A DNA stretch of 55,158 bases from Aquabacterium sp. (GCF_021768455.1 NZ_JAIZVX010000007.1:1-55158), one strand, 5' to 3'. Positions 8,877 through 20,375 are shown, counted from the stretch's first letter. Numbers and translations are program-made. Notes: a model not told the origin generated them from the sequence alone.

Positions 8877-10064
8877 TCAGAACGCGTCGCCGGGCACGCG
8901 CACCCAGCCTTCCATGAGGATGCGCGAGCTGCGGCTCATGATGGCCTTGGTGACCGTCCACTGGCCGTTGACCAGTTTGGCCTGTGCGCCCACGCGCAGC
9001 GTGCCCGATGGGTGACCGAAGCGCACGGCTTCGCGTTCACCGCCACCGGCGGCCAGGTTGACCAGCGTGCCGGGGATGGCGGCCGCCGTGCCGATGGCCA
9101 CTGCGCAGGTGCCCATCATGGCGTGGTGCAGCTTGCCCATCGAGAGCGCGCGCACCAGCAGGTCCACATCGCCCGGCTCGATGGCCTTGCCGCTGGAGGC
9201 CTTGTAGGCCGTGGGCGGCGCCACGAAGGCGATCTTGGGCGTGTGCTGGCGGGTGAGCGCTTCTTCGGGCGCCTTGATCAGGCCCATGCGCAGCGCGCCG
9301 GCCACACGGATGGCCTCGAAGCGCTTCAAGGCTTCCGGGTCGGTGTTGATCTGCTCGCGCAGTTCGGTGCCGGTGTAGCCGATCTCGGCGGCGTTGACGA
9401 ACACGGTGGGGATGCCGGCCGTGATCATCGTGGCCTTGAAGGTGCCCACGCCGGGCACGTCCAGGTCGTCGACCAGGTTGCCGGTGGGGAACATCGAGCC
9501 ACCCTCGTCGCCATCGTCCGACGGGTCCATGAACTCCAACACGATCTCGGCGGCGGGGAAGGTCACGCCGTCGAGCTCGAAATCACCCGTCTCCTGCACC
9601 TGGCCGTTGGTGACGGGCACGTGCGCGATGATGGTTTTCTGGATGTTGGCCTGCCAGATGCGGACGACGGCCGTGCCGTTCTCAGGGATGCGCGACGGGT
9701 CCACCAGGCCCGCATGGATCGCGAACGAACCCGCTGCCGTCGACAGGTTGCCGCAGTTGCCCGACCAGTCCACAAAAGGCTTGTCGATGGACACCTGGCC
9801 ATACAGGTAGTCCACATCGTGATCGGGCACGCTGGACTTGGACAGGATCACGCACTTGCTGGTGGACGAGGTGGCGCCCCCCATGCCGTCGATGTGGGCG
9901 GCATACGCGTCCGGGCTGCCGATGACGCGCATGAACAGCTTGTCGCGCGCTTCACCGGGCACCTGGCACGAGGCCGGCAGGTCAGCCAGGCGGAAGAACA
10001 CGCCCTTGCTGGTGCCGCCACGGATGTAGGTGGCGGGGATCTTGACTTGAGGGGCGAAGGCCAT
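8877..10064 (-). CDS. prpF: 2-methylaconitate cis-trans isomerase PrpF
   Basis: Isomerises 2-methyl-trans-aconitate, the AcnD product, to the cis form in the 2-methylcitrate cycle for propionyl-CoA oxidation. It has 395 residues, as expected for the PrpF family of diaminopimelate-epimerase fold. Diagnostic are the N-terminal YIRGGTSKGVFF, the SSTSKC segment (Cys about residue 73), and GNCGNLSTAAG. AAAGGA lies six bases before ATG 10064. It follows acnD by 12 bases, so the two genes are co-transcribed and translationally close, matching their joint replacement of PrpD in organisms such as Shewanella and many Burkholderiales. Confidence 0.96.
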   Translation of the reverse strand: MAFAPQVKIPATYIRGGTSKGVFFRLADLPASCQVPGEARDKLFMRVIGSPDAYAAHIDGMGGATSSTSKCVILSKSSVPDHDVDYLYGQVSIDKPFVDWSGNCGNLSTAAGSFAIHAGLVDPSRIPENGTAVVRIWQANIQKTIIAHVPVTNGQVQETGDFELDGVTFPAAEIVLEFMDPSDDGDEGGSMFPTGNLVDDLDVPGVGTFKATMITAGIPTVFVNAAEIGYTGTELREQINTDPEALKRFEAIRVAGALRMGLIKAPEEALTRQHTPKIAFVAPPTAYKASSGKAIEPGDVDLLVRALSMGKLHHAMMGTCAVAIGTAAAIPGTLVNLAAGGGEREAVRFGHPSGTLRVGAQAKLVNGQWTVTKAIMSRSSRILMEGWVRVPGDAF

Positions 10065-10076
10065 GGTCGTGTCCTT

Positions 10077-12704
10077 TCAGGCGGCCTTGTTGGCCGCGAG
10101 GAAGTCTTGGGCGAACCGTTGGAGCACACCACCCGCCTGGTACACCGACACCTCTTCGGCCGTGTCCAGTCGGCAGGTCATCGGCACCTTGATCACTTCG
10201 CCGTTCTTGCGGGTGATGACCAGGTTGAGGTCGGCGCGGGGCTTCAGGTCGCCTTCCACGTCATAGGTCTCGGTGCCGTCCAGGGCCAAGGTCAGGCGGT
10301 TGGTGCCCGGCTTGAACTCCAGCGGCATCACGCCCATGCCGATCAGGTTGGTGCGGTGGATGCGCTCGAAGCCTTCGGCCGCAATCGCTTCCACACCCGC
10401 CAGGCGCACGCCCTTGGCGGCCCAGTCACGCGACGAGCCCTGGCCGTAGTCGGCGCCGGCCACGATGATCAGCGGCTGCTTGCGCTCGTAGTAGGTCTCC
10501 ATGGCTTCCCACATGCGCACCACCTTGCCCTCGGGCTCGATGCGGGCCAGCGAGCCGGCCTTCACCTTGCCTTCGGCGTCAACCACCATCTCGTTCTTCA
10601 ACGTGGGGTTGGCGAACGTCGCGCGCATGGCGGTGAGGTGGTCACCACGGTGGGTGGCGTAGGAGTTGAAGTCTTCTTCCGGCAGGCCCATCTTGTGCAG
10701 GTACTCACCGGCGGCCGAGTTCATCAAAATCGCGTTGGACGGCGACAGGTGATCGGTGGTGATGTTGTCCGGCAGGATGGCCAGCGGGCGCATGCCCTTC
10801 AAGGTGCGCGGGTTGGCGGCCAGCGCGCCCACACCTTCCGTGTCCCAGTAAGGCGGGCGGCGGATGTAGGTCGATTGCGGGCGCCAGTCGTACTGCGGGC
10901 TCACCTTCACGCCCTTGTCGGCCTGGATGGCAAACATGGGCTCGTACACGGCGCGGAACATCTCCGGCTTCACGCTGGCCTTGACGATGGCGTCAATCTC
11001 GTCGTCCGATGGCCAGATGTCCTTCAGGCGGATTTCCTTGCCGTCGACCACCGTCAGCACGTCGTTTTCGATGTCGAAGCGCACGGTGCCGGCGATGGCG
11101 TAGGCCACCACCAGCGGGGGCGAGGCCAGGAAGGCCTGCTTGGCATAGGGGTGGATGCGGCCGTCGAAGTTGCGGTTGCCCGACAACACGGCGGTGGCGT
11201 AGAGGTCGCGGTCGATGATCTCTTGCTGGATCTTCGGGTCGAGCGCGCCCGACATGCCGTTGCAGGTGGTGCAGGCAAAGGCCACGATGCCGAAGCCCAG
11301 CTTCTCCAGGTCGCCCAGCAGGCCGGCTTCCTTGAGGTACAGCTCCACAGCCTTCGAGCCAGGAGCGAGCGAGGACTTCACCCAGGGCTTGCGCGTCAGG
11401 CCCAGCTTGTTGGCGTTGCGTGCCAGCAGGGCGGCCGCAATCACGTTGCGCGGGTTGGAGGTGTTGGTGCAGCTGGTGATGGCGGCGATGATCACGGCGC
11501 CGTCGGGCATGGTGCCCTCTTGTGCCGATGGCATCTGCCACTTGCCCGAGATGCCCTTGGCGGCCAGGTCGCTGGTGGCGACGCGGGCGTGCGGGTTCGA
11601 CGGGCCGGCCATGTTGCGCACCACGGTGCTCAGATCGAAGGTCAGGTCACGTTCGTACACGGCGCCTGCCAGCGAATCCGACCACAGGCCGGCCACCTTG
11701 GCATACGTTTCCACCAGCTTGACCTGGGCGGCATCGCGGCCGGTCAGGGTCAGGTAGTCCAGCGTCTGGTCGTCGATGCTGAACATCGCGGCCGTGGCGC
11801 CATATTCAGGCGCCATGTTCGAGATGGTGGCGCGATCGCCAATGGTCAGCTTGGATGCGCCTTCGCCGTAGAACTCGAGGTAAGCGCCCACGACCTTGGA
11901 TTTGCGCAGGAACTCGGTCAGCGCCAGCACCACGTCGGTGGCGGTGATGCCCGGTTGGCGCTGGCCCGTCAGCTTCACGCCGACGATTTCAGGCAGGCGC
12001 ATCCACGAGGCGCGGCCCAGCATCACGTTCTCGGCTTCCAGGCCGCCCACGCCAATGGCGATCACGCCCAAGGCGTCCACGTGCGGCGTGTGCGAGTCCG
12101 TGCCCACGCAGGTGTCGGGGTAGGCCACGCCCTGGTCGGCATGGATCACGGGCGACATCTTCTCCAGGTTGATCTGGTGCATGATGCCGTTGCCCGCGGG
12201 GATCACGTCCACATTGGCGAAGGCGTTCTTGGTCCACTCGATGAAGTGGAAACGGTCTTCGTTGCGGCGCTCTTCAATGTCGCGGTTCTTCTTGAACGCG
12301 TCAGGGTCGAAGCCACCGCACTCCACGGCCAGCGAGTGGTCCACGATCAGCTGCACGGGCACCACGGGGTTCACCTTGGCCGGGTCGCCGCCTTCCTTGG
12401 CGATGGCATCGCGCAGGCCGGCCAGGTCCACCAGGGCGGTCTGGCCCAGGATGTCGTGGCAGGCCACGCGGGCCGGGAACCAGGGGAAGTCCAGGTCACG
12501 CTTGCGCTCGATCAGCTGCGTCAGGCAGTCGTTGACGATGGCCGGATCGGCCTTGCGCACGATGTTTTCGGCGTGCACGCGCGAGGTGTAGGGCAGGGTG
12601 GCCCAGGCACCGGGCTTGATGGCCTCCACGGCGGCTTGGGTGTCGAAATAATCCAGCTGGGTGCCGGGCAGCGGCTTGCGGAATTGGGTGTTGATGTTGC
12701 TCAT
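10077..12704 (-). CDS. acnD: Fe/S-dependent 2-methylisocitrate dehydratase AcnD
   Basis: Aconitase-family 4Fe-4S enzyme that dehydrates 2-methylcitrate to 2-methyl-trans-aconitate. It has 875 residues. Visible are ITSCTNTSNPRNVIA and FACTTCNGMSG, which carry the three cluster cysteines, and the swivelling domain with DYGQGSSRDWAAKG near the C-terminus. Its N-terminus (FRKPLPGTQLDYFDTQAAV) is typical of AcnD rather than AcnA. It sits between prpC and prpF, which fixes its role. No good ribosome-binding site is visible before ATG 12704, and the 69-base gap to prpC holds a strong hairpin (12745-12765), so expression may be lower than that of prpB and prpC. Confidence 0.96.
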   Translation of the reverse strand: MSNINTQFRKPLPGTQLDYFDTQAAVEAIKPGAWATLPYTSRVHAENIVRKADPAIVNDCLTQLIERKRDLDFPWFPARVACHDILGQTALVDLAGLRDAIAKEGGDPAKVNPVVPVQLIVDHSLAVECGGFDPDAFKKNRDIEERRNEDRFHFIEWTKNAFANVDVIPAGNGIMHQINLEKMSPVIHADQGVAYPDTCVGTDSHTPHVDALGVIAIGVGGLEAENVMLGRASWMRLPEIVGVKLTGQRQPGITATDVVLALTEFLRKSKVVGAYLEFYGEGASKLTIGDRATISNMAPEYGATAAMFSIDDQTLDYLTLTGRDAAQVKLVETYAKVAGLWSDSLAGAVYERDLTFDLSTVVRNMAGPSNPHARVATSDLAAKGISGKWQMPSAQEGTMPDGAVIIAAITSCTNTSNPRNVIAAALLARNANKLGLTRKPWVKSSLAPGSKAVELYLKEAGLLGDLEKLGFGIVAFACTTCNGMSGALDPKIQQEIIDRDLYATAVLSGNRNFDGRIHPYAKQAFLASPPLVVAYAIAGTVRFDIENDVLTVVDGKEIRLKDIWPSDDEIDAIVKASVKPEMFRAVYEPMFAIQADKGVKVSPQYDWRPQSTYIRRPPYWDTEGVGALAANPRTLKGMRPLAILPDNITTDHLSPSNAILMNSAAGEYLHKMGLPEEDFNSYATHRGDHLTAMRATFANPTLKNEMVVDAEGKVKAGSLARIEPEGKVVRMWEAMETYYERKQPLIIVAGADYGQGSSRDWAAKGVRLAGVEAIAAEGFERIHRTNLIGMGVMPLEFKPGTNRLTLALDGTETYDVEGDLKPRADLNLVITRKNGEVIKVPMTCRLDTAEEVSVYQAGGVLQRFAQDFLAANKAA

Positions 12705-12744
12705 GGCCGGGGCGTTCAGGAGAGTGAAGGTCGCTTCAAGGTGA

Positions 12745-12765
12745 AAGGGCGCCCGAGGCGCCCTT
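12745..12765 (-). repeat. Intra-operon hairpin between prpC and acnD
   Basis: Perfect 9-base arms aagggcgcc (12745-12753) and ggcgccctt (12757-12765) with a 3-base loop. Read on the minus strand it follows the prpC stop and is trailed by only two or three U residues. It may therefore stabilise the upstream prpBC mRNA or act as a weak attenuator rather than a full terminator. Confidence 0.7.
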
Positions 12766-12773
12766 CGTGCTGT

Positions 12774-13937
12774 TTACTTGCGGTCCTTGATGGGCACGAA
12801 CTTCTGGTCTTCAGGGCCGGTGTAGTTGGCGCTCGGGCGGATGATCTTGCCGTCGATGCGCTGTTCGATCACGTGGGCCGACCAGCCGCTGGTGCGGGCG
12901 ATCACGAACAGCGGCGTGAACATGGCGGTGGGCACGCCCATCATGTGGTAGCTCACGGCAGAGAACCAGTCGAGGTTGGGGAACATCTTCTTGATTTCCC
13001 ACATCACCGATTCCAGGCGCTCGGCGATGTCGTACATCTTCATGTTCGACTGTTCCTTGCTCAGGTCTTCGGCCACCTTCTTGATGACCACGTTGCGCGG
13101 GTCGCTCACGGTGTAGACGGGGTGACCGAAGCCGATCACGACTTCCTTGCGCTCCACGCGGGCTCGGATGTCGGCTTCCGCCTCATTCGGGTTGTCGTAG
13201 CGCTTCTGGATCTCGAAGGCGACTTCGTTGGCGCCGCCGTGCTTCGGGCCACGCAGGGCGCCGATGCCGCCGGTGATGGCAGAGAACATGTCCGAGCCCG
13301 TGCCGGCCACCACGCGCGAGGTGAAGGTCGAGGCGTTGAACTCGTGCTCGGCGTACAGGATCAGCGAAGTGTGCATGGCGCGCACCCAGCTGTCACGCGG
13401 CTTCTCGCCGTGCAGCAGGTGCAGGAAGTGGCCGCCGATGGAGTCGTCATCGGTTTCCACGTCGATGCGCTTGCCGTTGTGGCTGTAGTGGTACCAGTAC
13501 AGCAGCATCGAGCCCAGCGAGGCCATCAGCTTGTCGGCGATGTCGCGGGCGCCGGGGTGGTTGTGGTCGTCCTTCTCGGGCGACAGGCAGCCCAGCACGG
13601 ACACGCCGGTGCGCATCACGTCCATCGGGTGGCTGGAGGGGGGCAGCTGTTCCAGCGCGGTCTTCAGGCCGGCGGGCAGGCCGCGCAGCGACTTCAGCTT
13701 GGCCTTGTAGCCAGCCAGTTCGGCCACGGTGGGCAGCTTGCCGTGCACCAGCAGGTGGGCGATTTCTTCGAACTCGCAGGTGGTGGCGACGTCGAGGATG
13801 TCGTAGCCGCGGTAGGCCAGGTCATTGCCGGTGCGGCCCACGGTGCACAGGGCGGTGTTGCCGGCGGCGGTGCCAGACAGGGCGACCGACTTCTTGGGTT
13901 TGAAGCCAGGGGTGGTGGTTTCAGGCGTGGCGCTCAT
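12774..13937 (-). CDS. prpC: 2-methylcitrate synthase
   Basis: Condenses propionyl-CoA with oxaloacetate to 2-methylcitrate, the entry step of the cycle. The 387-residue length and the short N-terminus ([19 protein letters not shown]) are those of PrpC, distinct from the 436-residue citrate synthase at 26366. Citrate-synthase motifs are visible: GPKHGGANE (His), VIGFGHPVY (His) and the C-terminal HVIEQR. AGGAG precedes ATG 13937. It follows prpB by 33 bases and leads into acnD. Confidence 0.96.
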   Translation of the reverse strand: MSATPETTTPGFKPKKSVALSGTAAGNTALCTVGRTGNDLAYRGYDILDVATTCEFEEIAHLLVHGKLPTVAELAGYKAKLKSLRGLPAGLKTALEQLPPSSHPMDVMRTGVSVLGCLSPEKDDHNHPGARDIADKLMASLGSMLLYWYHYSHNGKRIDVETDDDSIGGHFLHLLHGEKPRDSWVRAMHTSLILYAEHEFNASTFTSRVVAGTGSDMFSAITGGIGALRGPKHGGANEVAFEIQKRYDNPNEAEADIRARVERKEVVIGFGHPVYTVSDPRNVVIKKVAEDLSKEQSNMKMYDIAERLESVMWEIKKMFPNLDWFSAVSYHMMGVPTAMFTPLFVIARTSGWSAHVIEQRIDGKIIRPSANYTGPEDQKFVPIKDRK

Positions 13938-13970
13938 GGGGGTCTCCTGGATGTCAAAAATGGGCGGGGG

Positions 13971-14855
13971 TCACTTCTTGGCGGCGAACAGCGCGTCGAG
14001 CTTGCCCTCGAACGCGTGATAGCCGATGCGGTCGTAGAGTTCTTCGCGGGTCTGCATGGTGTCGACCACGTTGCGCTGGTGGCCGTCACGACGGATGGCG
14101 GTGTAGACGGCCTCGGCAGCCTTGTTCATGGCGCGGAAGGCGCTCAGCGGGTAGAGCACCATGCCCACGCCGGTGGGGCGGAGGTCGTCCACGCTGAACA
14201 GCGGGGTCTTGCCGAACTCGGTGATGTTGGCCAGCACCGGCACCTTCACCGCCTTGACGAATTTTTCGTAGGTGGGCAGGTCGTAGGCGGCTTCGGCAAA
14301 GATGCCGTCGGCGCCGGCTTCCACGCAGGCGATGGCGCGCTCGATGGCGGCATCCACGCCGTGCACCTGGATGGCATCGGTGCGGGCGATCAGGAAAAAG
14401 TCGGCGTCCGTCTTGGCGTCGGCGGCGGCCTTGACGCGGTCCACCATCTCTTCGGTGGTGACGATTTCCTTGCCAGGGCGGTGGCCGCAGCGCTTGGCGC
14501 CCACCTGGTCTTCGATGTGGCAGGCCGCAGCGCCGGCCTTGATCAGGCTTTTGACCGTGCGCTCGATGTTGAAGGCGCTGGGGCCGAAGCCGGTGTCGAT
14601 GTCGACGAGCAGGGGCACGTCGCACACGTCGGTGATGCGGCGCACGTCGATGAGCACGTCGTCCAGCGTGTTGATGCCCAGATCAGGCAGGCCCAGGGAG
14701 CCCGCGGCCACGCCACCACCCGAGAGGTAGATGGCCTGGTAACCCGCGCGCTTGGCCAGCAAGGCGTGGTTGGCGTTGATGGCGCCGATGATCTGAAGGG
14801 GGGCTTCGGCGGCGAGGGCGGCTCGGAAGCGGGCGCCCGGTGTCAAGTTGGCCAT
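13971..14855 (-). CDS. prpB: 2-methylisocitrate lyase
   Basis: Splits 2-methylisocitrate into pyruvate and succinate, the last step of the 2-methylcitrate cycle. It has 294 residues of the isocitrate-lyase/PEP-mutase family. The catalytic loop KRCGHRPGK (Cys about residue 123), the metal-binding DIDTGFG segment and IEDQ are all present. AGGAG lies seven bases upstream of ATG 14855. It is the first gene of prpB-prpC-acnD-prpF and sits about 38 bases downstream of the expected start of a sigma-54 transcript. Confidence 0.97.
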   Translation of the reverse strand: MANLTPGARFRAALAAEAPLQIIGAINANHALLAKRAGYQAIYLSGGGVAAGSLGLPDLGINTLDDVLIDVRRITDVCDVPLLVDIDTGFGPSAFNIERTVKSLIKAGAAACHIEDQVGAKRCGHRPGKEIVTTEEMVDRVKAAADAKTDADFFLIARTDAIQVHGVDAAIERAIACVEAGADGIFAEAAYDLPTYEKFVKAVKVPVLANITEFGKTPLFSVDDLRPTGVGMVLYPLSAFRAMNKAAEAVYTAIRRDGHQRNVVDTMQTREELYDRIGYHAFEGKLDALFAAKK

Positions 14856-14904
14856 GCACGTTCTCCTGTGGGATGCGGTCGTTGGGTGACTGCAGGGATG
14901 GTTC

Positions 14905-14919
14905 GCAACGCGTGTGCCA
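14905..14919 (-). promoter_or_regulatory. Sigma-54 (-24/-12) promoter of the prp operon
   Basis: On the minus strand the sequence reads TGGCAC-acgcg-TTGC, an exact match to the sigma-54 consensus with the canonical five-base spacer. The predicted transcript starts near 14893, upstream of prpB. The divergent gene prpR encodes a sigma-54-dependent activator, so element and activator agree. Confidence 0.9.
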
Positions 14920-15015
14920 GCGTTCGGGCGGCTTCACTGTGGCCCCGATGGCGCCGCCAAGTCTTTGATTTGTCTCAATTTTGGGAAGGCGAGGGCAGGG
15001 GCAGGTTCCGGCGTT

Positions 15016-15075
15016 GTTTCATTGGTGTTCCAAAAATGAAACGTGTTTTCGGCTCTTGTGGAACAATGGTGAAAC
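15016..15075. promoter_or_regulatory. Putative PrpR binding sites (GTTTCA/TGAAAC repeats)
   Basis: Inverted repeat gtttcatt (15016-15023) and aatgaaac (15035-15042), plus a further half-site tgaaac at 15070-15075, spaced 33 bases (about three helical turns) from the preceding tgaaac. They lie about 100 bases upstream of the -24 element of the prp promoter and just before prpR, the expected place for an enhancer-binding protein that also controls its own gene. Confidence 0.65.
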
Positions 15076-15100
15076 AGCACATCACGCCCGGAACCCTCTC

Positions 15101-17095
<1,995 letters not shown>

Positions 17096-17102
17096 TCCCT
17101 TT

Positions 17103-17525
17103 TCAGCAGGCGTAGGACGTCAGCAGACGCGCATCGGGGCCGGGGGTGCAGTGGCCGCGGCGGGCGCGCAAGGTCCATGGCGTGCCGTTGCGAAAGCGAA
17201 GGCTCAGGCTGAACGGTGCGTCCTGCGTCCAGGGCAGGGGCAGGCGAGACAGGCGTTCGTCGCCCACCCGCAGCACCCCTTCTGCGAGCGCGCCGATGCC
17301 GTCGCGCACTTCACCATCGAGTTGCGCGCCCTCCAGCACCAAGGCCAGCGGCTGCATGTAGGCCTCCTCGGCCGCCTGGCCGGGTGCGGTCTCCTGCAGC
17401 ACGCAGGCCACGGCAAAGTGCAAGGTCAGCGTCTGGCCACCTGAGGCACCTTGCTCGCCCTTCGGGGCGCTCAGGCTCAGGTTCCGCAATTCGCTGCCTT
17501 CAAACAGGAAAGTCGTCTGTGTCAT
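17103..17525 (-). CDS. Hypothetical protein
   Basis: A 140-residue protein I do not recognise. It starts at ATG 17525 and ends seven bases from the convergent prpR stop. The protein is rich in Leu, Gly and short alternating hydrophobic stretches, suggesting a beta fold; there is no signal peptide or membrane segment. It has a C-terminal pair of Cys (GHCTPG and the last residue Cys140). The gene is divergent from the GMC oxidoreductase gene, sharing a short promoter region of about 85 bases. The protein-like codon pattern and clean boundaries make it probably real. Confidence 0.6.
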   Translation of the reverse strand: MTQTTFLFEGSELRNLSLSAPKGEQGASGGQTLTLHFAVACVLQETAPGQAAEEAYMQPLALVLEGAQLDGEVRDGIGALAEGVLRVGDERLSRLPLPWTQDAPFSLSLRFRNGTPWTLRARRGHCTPGPDARLLTSYAC

Positions 17526-17609
17526 GCACCTAGCGTAAACGCTGGGAGGGGCAGGGTGGTGCCGCGGCATACGATGGCCCCACCCGCGTGGGCATGGACA
17601 CATGGCGCC

Positions 17610-19262
17610 ATGTCTGCGCGGTCGACCATGGGGCCCCACTTGAGCGACACCACCTTCGACCACATCGTCATCGGCGCCGGCACCGCCGGTTGCCTGCTCG
17701 CCAACCGCCTGTCCGCCGACCCCAGGGTGCGCGTGCTGCTCATCGAAGCGGGTGGCGCCGACGATTACCACTGGATCCACATCCCGGTGGGCTACCTCCA
17801 CTGCATCGGCAACCCCCGCACGGACTGGCTCTATCAGACCGAACCCGAGCCCGGGCTGGGTGGGCGCAGCCTGCGTTACCCGCGGGGCAAGGTGCTGGGC
17901 GGTTGCTCCAGCATCAACGGCATGATCTACATGCGCGGCCAAGCCCGCGATTACGACCACTGGGCCGCGCTCACCGGTGACCCGTCCTGGGCCTGGAACG
18001 AGGTCCTGCCCCTCTTCAAGCGCCACGAAGACCACCACCTGGGCGCCAGTGCCCACCATGGCGCCGGTGGCGAGTGGCGTGTCGAGCGCCAGCGCCTGCG
18101 CTGGGACCTGCTGGATGCCTTTGCCCTGGCCGCCCAACAGGCCGGCATCCCTGCCAATGCCGACTTCAACCGCGGCGACAACGAGGGTGTCGGCTACTTC
18201 GAGGTCAACCAGCGCAAAGGCATGCGGTGGAATGCGGCGCAGGCCTTTCTGCGCCCCGCCTGCTTTGCCCGCCCCAATTTCGAGATGTGGACCCGCGCCC
18301 AGGTCGACCGCCTGATCACAGGGCGGGGCGAGGACGGCGCTTTGCGTTGCACCGGCGTGCGCGTCTGGACCGGCACCGAAATGGTTGAGGCCCATGCCAC
18401 CCGCGAGGTTCAACTCTGTGCCGGCAGCATCGGTTCGCCCGCCATCCTGCAGCGCTCCGGCATCGGTCCGGCCGAGGTGCTGGCGCGGGCCGGGGTGCCC
18501 CTGGTGCACGCACTGCCTGGCGTCGGCGCCAACCTGCAGGACCATCTCCAGATTCGCAGCGTCTTCACCGTGCAGGGCGTCGACACCCTCAACACCCGAA
18601 TGGCCAGCCTTTGGGGCCAGGCCCGCATCGCGTTGGAATACGCCTTGCGCCGCAGCGGTCCCATGAGCATGGCCCCCAGTCAACTGGGCGTCTTCACCCG
18701 CAGCCATCCGTCCCTGGCGCACCCCGACCTGGAATTCCACGTCCAGCCCCTGAGCCTGGACGCCTTTGGTGAGCCCCTGCACCGATTTCCGGCCTTCACC
18801 GCCAGCGTCTGCCCACTCAACCCCAGCAGCCGTGGTTCGGTGGAGATCCGTTCGGCCGATCTGGCAGCGGCACCTGCGATCGCTCCGGGCTACCTCAGCA
18901 CCCCGGAAGACCGCGAGGTGGCCATCCGGGCACTTCGCGTGGCCCGCCACATCGTGTCCCAGCCTGCGTTGGCGCCCTACCAGCCCCAGGCCTGGCGCCC
19001 AGGGCCAGACTGCCAGAGCGACGAGGCCCTGGCCGAGGCCGCATCCCGGTGCGCGACCACCATCTTCCATCCTGTGGGCACCACCCGCATGGGACATGCC
19101 GATGACCCCGAGGCCGTGGTCGACAGCCAGTTGCGGGTGCGAGGCATCGCGGGCTTGCGCGTGGTCGACGCGGGCGTCATGCCCACCATCGTCAGCGGCA
19201 ACACCAATGCCCCGACCCTGATGATCGCCGAGCGGGCCGCCGCGCTGATTCGCAGGGCCTGA
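17610..19262 (+). CDS. GMC-family FAD-dependent oxidoreductase (choline/alcohol dehydrogenase-like)
   Basis: Flavoprotein of about 550 residues that would oxidise an alcohol group. ATG 17610 is chosen by family length; ATG 17628 is equally possible because neither has a clear ribosome-binding site. The Rossmann motif VIGAGTAGCLLANRL follows directly, then the GMC signature RYPRGKVLGGCSSING, the second signature GSIGSPAILQRSGIG, and the C-terminal FHPVGTTRMG and GNTNAPT, which carry the active-site His and Asn. It resembles AlkJ/BetA-type dehydrogenases. The substrate cannot be read from context, since its neighbours are a hypothetical gene and a convergent CoA-ester lyase gene 12 bases away. 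Confidence 0.88.
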   Translation: MSARSTMGPHLSDTTFDHIVIGAGTAGCLLANRLSADPRVRVLLIEAGGADDYHWIHIPVGYLHCIGNPRTDWLYQTEPEPGLGGRSLRYPRGKVLGGCSSINGMIYMRGQARDYDHWAALTGDPSWAWNEVLPLFKRHEDHHLGASAHHGAGGEWRVERQRLRWDLLDAFALAAQQAGIPANADFNRGDNEGVGYFEVNQRKGMRWNAAQAFLRPACFARPNFEMWTRAQVDRLITGRGEDGALRCTGVRVWTGTEMVEAHATREVQLCAGSIGSPAILQRSGIGPAEVLARAGVPLVHALPGVGANLQDHLQIRSVFTVQGVDTLNTRMASLWGQARIALEYALRRSGPMSMAPSQLGVFTRSHPSLAHPDLEFHVQPLSLDAFGEPLHRFPAFTASVCPLNPSSRGSVEIRSADLAAAPAIAPGYLSTPEDREVAIRALRVARHIVSQPALAPYQPQAWRPGPDCQSDEALAEAASRCATTIFHPVGTTRMGHADDPEAVVDSQLRVRGIAGLRVVDAGVMPTIVSGNTNAPTLMIAERAAALIRRA

Positions 19263-19274
19263 ATCCGGCGGACG

Positions 19275-20303
19275 TCAGTGCCCGGGGGGCGTCTCGAAAA
19301 ACGCCGAACGGATTTCCACCGGCAAAGGCTGCCCGGTCAGCCATGCGCGCTCCAGCACATGCCAGTAGTGGCGGTAACTGGCCCGGTCGTGCAGCACATG
19401 GCGGTGTGAGGTCGGCGCCCAATGAGCCGCTTGCGCCGCGCTCAGGATCTCGATCGCATCGTCCACCTCGGCCGATACCGGTGCGAACGCCTCCACGATC
19501 ACAGGGATCTGATCCGGGTGGATGCTCCACATGCGCGTGTAGGCGAGTTCTCTGCAGGCGCGTTCCGCCGCCTTGCCCAGCGCCCGCGTGTCCTTGAACT
19601 CCGTGACCACGCAATGCGACGGCGTGATGCCCGCCGCATGGCAGGCCGCCGAGATTTCCAGTTTGGCCCGCAGCACCAGCGGGTGGCTGAACTGCCCCTG
19701 CACACCCATGGCCGAGGCCGGCACCGCCCCCCGGTGATCCGACACGAAATCCATCAGCCCGAAGGACAGCGATTCCACGCCGGGCAGGGCTGCGATGTCG
19801 TGCACCTGCTGCACGGCCCGGTGCGTCTCGATCAGGCCGTGCACCGGCACGACCCGCGTCACCCCGTGCTTGACCCGCGCCGCCTTGATCGCCTCGATGG
19901 CACGCTGGGCGTCGGCCGCATCGGCCAGCTTGGGCACCATGATGTAGGCCAGCCGCTCGCCGGCCAGCCGGATCACCGTGTCCACATCGTCTTCAAAGCG
20001 GCGGTGTCGAAAGTCGTGGACCCGTACGCCCACACGCCCCGTGGCGTTTTCGGGGCCGGCCACCAGGGCGGCCACCAGCAGGGCCTGTTCGTGCTCTCCG
20101 CCCACGGGCGCGCCGTCTTCCAGGTCCAGTGTCACGTCGAACACGGCGTGACCGGCCTGGGCGGCCATCTCCGCCTGCAAGGCCAGGCTTTTGCGCATGC
20201 GCGCTTCGACGCCTGCGTAGTGGTCGCACACCGGCAACAGCGGGGCGGGCTTTTCTGAGCCGAACAGGGCGTGGCGGGGGTGGATGGCGGTCAGCGTCGA
20301 CAC
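19275..20303 (-). CDS. HpcH/HpaI-family CoA-ester lyase (CitE/malyl-CoA lyase-like)
   Basis: A 342-residue member of the citrate lyase beta-chain/malyl-CoA lyase family. GTG 20303 is taken as start because AAGGA precedes it by seven bases; a TTG at 20321 is also in frame. Family features are DVTLDLEDGAPVG (acidic metal and substrate site), the Arg in RVHDFRH, MVPKL, PVHGLIET (metal-binding Glu), SFGLMDFVSDH and SIHPDQIPV. No citDF partners are nearby, so a stand-alone lyase acting on malyl-, methylmalyl- or citramalyl-CoA is likelier than citrate lyase. It lies downstream of mdh behind a terminator-like hairpin; I recall the same pairing in Cupriavidus. Confidence 0.85.
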   Translation of the reverse strand: MSTLTAIHPRHALFGSEKPAPLLPVCDHYAGVEARMRKSLALQAEMAAQAGHAVFDVTLDLEDGAPVGGEHEQALLVAALVAGPENATGRVGVRVHDFRHRRFEDDVDTVIRLAGERLAYIMVPKLADAADAQRAIEAIKAARVKHGVTRVVPVHGLIETHRAVQQVHDIAALPGVESLSFGLMDFVSDHRGAVPASAMGVQGQFSHPLVLRAKLEISAACHAAGITPSHCVVTEFKDTRALGKAAERACRELAYTRMWSIHPDQIPVIVEAFAPVSAEVDDAIEILSAAQAAHWAPTSHRHVLHDRASYRHYWHVLERAWLTGQPLPVEIRSAFFETPPGH

Positions 20304-20341
20304 GGTGTTTTCCTTCTTCAAACCCTGCCAGTCTGAACGAA

Positions 20342-20375
20342 AAAAAGCCGGCCTGCTCGCGCAAACCGGCTTTTT
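20342..20375. terminator. Intrinsic terminator downstream of mdh
   Basis: Arms aaaaagccgg (20342-20351) and ccggcttttt (20366-20375) enclose a 14-base loop. On the minus strand it ends the mdh transcript, and any read-through would express the CoA-ester lyase gene that starts 39 bases later. Confidence 0.8.
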
